Of a DNA stretch of 64,000 nucleotides, positions 60,821 to 64,000 are shown one piece after another. Within the stretch, counting starts at the first letter, position 1. Each line of letters starts with the position of its first letter. The notes under the pieces were generated by a model, which saw only the letters and a list, made by a program, of their open reading frames with translations, was not told the DNA's origin and made no database searches. Where the stretch lies: positions 62,001-126,000 of the forward strand of contig UQFE01000003.1 in NCBI GenBank assembly GCA_900540255.1. Reading direction: 5' to 3'. Source of the stretch: an uncultured Clostridium sp. (GTDB lineage: Bacteria; Bacillota; Clostridia; Clostridiales; Clostridiaceae). A program made the translations under genes and the position numbers.

Positions 60821-61846
60821 ATGACTAAAAAAGTAGATATCGATTGGAATAACTTGGGGTTTGAATACATTAAAACTGACTTCCGTTATATTTCTAACTG
60901 GAAAGATGGAAAATGGGATGATGGACACTTAACTGAAGATAATATGCTTAAAATAAGTGAAGCATCATGTTCTCTTCATTATGGTCAAGCATGCTTTGAA
61001 GGATTAAAAGCTTATAGAACAAAGGATGGTAAAATTCAACTTTTTAGACCTAATAAAAATGCTCAAAGACTTAATTCAAGCCTTAGAAAATTATTAATGC
61101 CTGAAATTTCTGAAGAAAAATTTATAGATGCTTGTATGCAAGTAGTTAAAGCTAATGAAGCTTATGTTCCTCCATATGGAACTGGTGCTACATTATATAT
61201 AAGACCATTTGTAATTGGTGTTGGAGATAATATTGGTGTTAAACCTGCACCTGAGTATATATTTAGTATATTTTGTGTACCTGTAGGTGCTTATTTTAAA
61301 GATGGACTTACTCCTTGTAATTTTACAGTTGCTGATTATGATAGAGCTGCACCTCATGGTACTGGCGGTCAAAAGGTTGGAGGTAACTATGCTGCTTCAA
61401 TGCAACCACATAAAATAGCTGCTGATAGAGGCTTTGCTGATTGTATTTACCTTGATCCTGCAACTAGAACTAATATAGAAGAAGTTGGTGCTGCTAATTT
61501 CTTTGGTATAACTAAAAATAATGAATTTGTTACACCACTATCACCTTCTGTGCTACCTAGTATCACAAAATATTCATTAATGGAAATTTCAGAAAAGTAC
61601 CTTCATATGCCTATATATGAAAGGGAAATTCCTATAGATTATCTTGATCAATTTAAAGAAGCTGGTGCTTGTGGAACAGCAGCTGTTATCACTCCAATTG
61701 GTGGAATAGAATATAAAGGTAAACTTCATGTATTTTATAGTGAAACAGAGGTAGGACCTATAACTAAAGAACTTTATAGAATATTATGTGGAATTCAATT
61801 TGGTGATGTTGAAGCACCTGAAGGATGGATTTATACAGTTGAATAA
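60821..61846 (+). CDS. ilvE: Branched-chain amino acid aminotransferase
   Basis: 341 residues behind AAGGGG. Class IV PLP fold of BCAT type [47 protein letters not shown] with the PLP Lys, and [14 protein letters not shown]. It exchanges amino groups between Val/Leu/Ile and 2-oxoglutarate. Single gene; no other ilv genes nearby and no T-box seen upstream. Confidence 0.95.
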   Translation: MTKKVDIDWNNLGFEYIKTDFRYISNWKDGKWDDGHLTEDNMLKISEASCSLHYGQACFEGLKAYRTKDGKIQLFRPNKNAQRLNSSLRKLLMPEISEEKFIDACMQVVKANEAYVPPYGTGATLYIRPFVIGVGDNIGVKPAPEYIFSIFCVPVGAYFKDGLTPCNFTVADYDRAAPHGTGGQKVGGNYAASMQPHKIAADRGFADCIYLDPATRTNIEEVGAANFFGITKNNEFVTPLSPSVLPSITKYSLMEISEKYLHMPIYEREIPIDYLDQFKEAGACGTAAVITPIGGIEYKGKLHVFYSETEVGPITKELYRILCGIQFGDVEAPEGWIYTVE

Positions 61847-61894
61847 TTTATATAAAAGATGGACACCTTCTAATAGAATTTGTCCATCTCTTAA

Positions 61895-62068
61895 TTATTT
61901 ATTATTTTCAATTAATAATTCTATATTACATTTGCATCTTCCGCCACGACATCCACCGGCTCCAGCACCAGTTTCTTCCTTAACTTCTTCAAAAGAAGAT
62001 GCTCCATTTTTTATAGCTTCAACAATTTGCTCTTCAGTTATTCCTCTACATAAACACACTTTTGACAT
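61895..62068 (-). CDS. Bfd-like (2Fe-2S)-binding protein
   Basis: 57 residues: MSKVCLCRGITEEQIVEAIK, then GAGAGGCRGGRCK. CxC near the N-terminus and CxxxxC near the end fit a BFD-type [2Fe-2S] domain of four Cys. TAAGGAG precedes the ATG. It lies 37 bases downstream of the ferredoxin gene and is probably co-transcribed. Confidence 0.75.
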   Translation of the reverse strand: MSKVCLCRGITEEQIVEAIKNGASSFEEVKEETGAGAGGCRGGRCKCNIELLIENNK

Positions 62069-62105
62069 AGCCTTATTTCTCCTTACTTTTTTATTTAATT
62101 ATATA

Positions 62106-62291
62106 TTATTCTTCTATTGAAATAGCTTCTACTGGACATCCATCGCAAGCTTCTCTTACTAAATCTTCATTTTCAGCTGAAACTTCTTCAGTTGCAACTG
62201 CAACACCTGTGTCTAGTGAAAATACATCTGAACATACTCCTTCACATAATCCACAACTAATACATACATTTTCATCAACAAATGCTTTCAT
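62106..62291 (-). CDS. Ferredoxin, single-cluster type
   Basis: 61 residues. VCISCGLCEGVCSDVFSLD has the CxxCxxCxxxC ligands, with CDGCPVEAI near the C-terminus. The first four-Cys set plus the CP motif gives one [4Fe-4S] cluster of the Fd family in clostridia and Thermotoga. GGAGG upstream. Confidence 0.92.
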   Translation of the reverse strand: MKAFVDENVCISCGLCEGVCSDVFSLDTGVAVATEEVSAENEDLVREACDGCPVEAISIEE

Positions 62292-62453
62292 TTTTTCATC
62301 CTCCGTTAATTATAATAATTTATCTTCATCTTTATTATTATTTAATAATTATTGTTTGTCAATACCATATATTAATTTTGAATTATCTAAACTTATTTTC
62401 AATATAAAAATGACAGCTACTTTAATACCTGTCATTTTTATACAAATAAATTT

Positions 62454-63230
62454 TTATTTTTCTTTTGTTATAAAGTAATAAGGTAAACCTACAAATAATA
62501 CTCCACCTACAAAGTTACCTAATGAAACCCAAAGTAAGTTATGAGCCATTCCCATAATACTAACATCAGCACCATGAGGTAATAATAATCCCATAGCTAA
62601 AAAACTCATATTAGCTACACTATGTTCAAATCCAGCAGTTATAAATGTAAATAAACACCACCAAATCATTATTAACTTTGAAGTTTCTTCTTTAAGCTTA
62701 TAGCACATCCATGTTGCAAGACAAACTAAAACGTTACATAATAATCCTCTTAAAAATAATTCCATTCCTGGTGTATTCATTTTAGTTGCTACATTATTTA
62801 CTATAAATTCTCCAATGTATTCACTCTTACCACTTGCAACTCCAGCATTAACATATAGTAATGCTCCTACAACACCACCTAATAAGTTACCAATCCAAAC
62901 TGCAACCCAAATTTTAAGTGCATCTAACCATGATACTTTCTTTTCTAATGCACCAATAGTCATTATCATTGCATTACTTGTAAATAAATCTCCACCACAC
63001 ATAAATACTAAACTTAAAGCAACTCCAAAGCATGCTCCCATTAGTATTTTATAAGTTTCAGCTCCTGCATGATGCATTATTCCACCAATTGAATAAATTA
63101 ACATTATTCCTAAACTTACAAAAAAGCTTCCTAGGAATGCAGATGTTAAATATTTAGGTACACTCTTATTAAATAAGCCAATTTTAACTTCTGCCGAATG
63201 CACTAAATTATCAATTTCTTTTCTATACAT
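62454..63230 (-). CDS. Formate/nitrite transporter family channel
   Basis: 258 residues with six helices. Family motifs: YLTSAFLGSFFVSLGIMLIY, CGGDLFTSNAMIMTIGALEK, and GNLLGGVVGALLYVNAG. It is a pentameric channel for formate, nitrite or hydrosulfide; in fermenting clostridia formate export is likely, but FNT members cannot be separated by this reading. Confidence 0.9.
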   Translation of the reverse strand: MYRKEIDNLVHSAEVKIGLFNKSVPKYLTSAFLGSFFVSLGIMLIYSIGGIMHHAGAETYKILMGACFGVALSLVFMCGGDLFTSNAMIMTIGALEKKVSWLDALKIWVAVWIGNLLGGVVGALLYVNAGVASGKSEYIGEFIVNNVATKMNTPGMELFLRGLLCNVLVCLATWMCYKLKEETSKLIMIWWCLFTFITAGFEHSVANMSFLAMGLLLPHGADVSIMGMAHNLLWVSLGNFVGGVLFVGLPYYFITKEK

Positions 63231-63532
63231 TTCCCCACCTCATTCTCCTTAAATTTTATCACAATTATATATGATACAACTTTTTAAACTATTTTTCAAT
63301 TGAAAATATCACTTTATCGCAAATTAACAATAAAAATTTTACTTTTTCTTATAATCAATTCATTTTAATATTAAAATTAACACTTAACTAAAATTATAGT
63401 AAATTAAAATTAATTCTAATTTACTTTTATAATTATTTTATTAATAAATAAACTTACTTTGATAAATTATAATATAAATTATTTTTGAAAAAAATTAAAC
63501 ATAGATTAAAATATATTTAGGAGGTGATCTTA
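63231..63532. other. AT-rich intergenic region
   Basis: No gene, hairpin or repeat that I can support. It must hold the promoters of the divergent FNT and downstream small gene. Confidence 0.5.
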
Positions 63533-63631
63533 ATGGATTTTAAATTCATTTTTAAATCAACTTGCTCCTTGCAAAGACTATATAAAAATTCAGCTAAGCT
63601 TTGTTTGGAGCCTAATCAGTTAATAATTTAG
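63533..63631 (+). CDS. Small basic peptide gene upstream of CD3324-type regulator
   Basis: 32 residues (MDFKFIFKSTCSLQRLYKNS...) behind a very strong AGGAGGTGATC. No known family. It could be a leader peptide for the regulator gene 85 bases downstream or a small protein in its own right. Confidence 0.4.
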   Translation: MDFKFIFKSTCSLQRLYKNSAKLCLEPNQLII

Positions 63632-63715
63632 CTGAATAATCTTAGGTTCTGTAACACATGAATTTTTTAATATTCTTTGCCTTTAATTTTATTTTTTAAA
63701 ATAAGGAGTAAAGAT

Positions 63716-63994
63716 ATGAAATATGTTAAAGCTATAGATGTGTTACCACAAGAAATTATTGAAATAATTCAAAATTATGTAGATGGAGAATACCTTTATA
63801 TCCCTAGAAAAAATGATAATAAAAAATCTTGGGGTGAAAAAAGTGGTATAAAAAATATACTTAAGGAAAGAGATATTGAAATATATGAAAAATATATCAA
63901 AGGCTTATCTATAAGTGAATTATCTAAGGAATATTTTTTATCAGAAAAAAGCATTCGAAGAATAATTTTTAATCAAAAACAAATATGCTCATAA
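63716..63994 (+). CDS. CD3324-family HTH regulator (Mor-like)
   Basis: 92 residues from ATG 63716 (MKYVKAIDVLPQEIIEIIQN) behind AAGGAG. EYLYIPRKNDNKKSWGEKSG and YEKYIKGLSISELSKEYFLS then SEKSIRRIIF form the family pattern, with a C-terminal HTH. These resemble Mor/C-type phage activators but are common stand-alone chromosomal genes in clostridia. Regulatory target unknown. Confidence 0.8.
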   Translation: MKYVKAIDVLPQEIIEIIQNYVDGEYLYIPRKNDNKKSWGEKSGIKNILKERDIEIYEKYIKGLSISELSKEYFLSEKSIRRIIFNQKQICS

Positions 63995-64000
63995 TCATTA

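Overview
The window is AT-rich DNA with strong AGGAGG-type ribosome binding sites, clostridial ferredoxins, a cotJ-type spore coat gene and a CD3324-type regulator. It most likely comes from Clostridium sensu stricto (cluster I), probably a gut or mucosa-associated species. The genus is inferred from gene content; the species cannot be named from the sequence alone.

Positions 1 to about 28,510 are the right-hand part of a siphovirus-type prophage; its left end lies outside the window. Read on the minus strand from right to left, it runs as follows: a divergent repressor switch (three TGAATTATTC operators around 25,790-25,872) and a serine recombinase at the right edge; an early operon of small genes, including a Spo0E-like phosphatase; an HUH-type Rep gene and a VRR-NUC nuclease; ParA, an HELTH metallopeptidase and ParB; an ArpU-like late regulator; HNH, terminase, portal, protease, capsid and neck genes; then major tail protein, tail chaperone, tape measure, Dit and baseplate genes; and finally a collagen-like protein, a peptidase S74 chaperone protein and a sialidase-domain protein cut by the window edge.

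The prophage sits inside cotJC, the manganese-catalase-like spore coat gene. Only the 3' part of cotJC lies just beyond the recombinase (28,519-28,905), starting at its E-x-x-H metal ligands. The first metal-binding Glu and the 5' end must be on the far side of the prophage. A phage that splits a sporulation gene, carries a large serine recombinase and also encodes a Spo0E-like phosphatase suggests coupling between lysogeny and sporulation, like the skin or SP-beta cases. The ParAB genes, two copies of a 27-bp palindrome (candidate parS) and a rolling-circle-type Rep suggest that the excised form may persist like a plasmid.

From about 28,900 to 64,000 is ordinary chromosome. It holds a CtpE-like P-type ATPase, a Cof-type phosphatase with a DeoR regulator, paired DUF606 transporters, a G5/VanY carboxypeptidase, a patatin, a Na/Pi-PhoU transporter, a maltodextrin-type ABC operon whose MalF subunit has a large N-terminal coiled-coil extension, an ABC-F protein with a structured leader, a sucrose PTS operon (scrA, scrB, scrR), an orphan PotD-like lipoprotein, RidA, IlvE, small Fe-S proteins and a formate/nitrite channel.

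Several decayed genes lie in this segment: a Crp/Fnr start, an aromatic-acid-exporter start, two glycosyltransferase fragments and a multicopper oxidase tail. No tRNA, rRNA, CRISPR array or insertion sequence was recognised.
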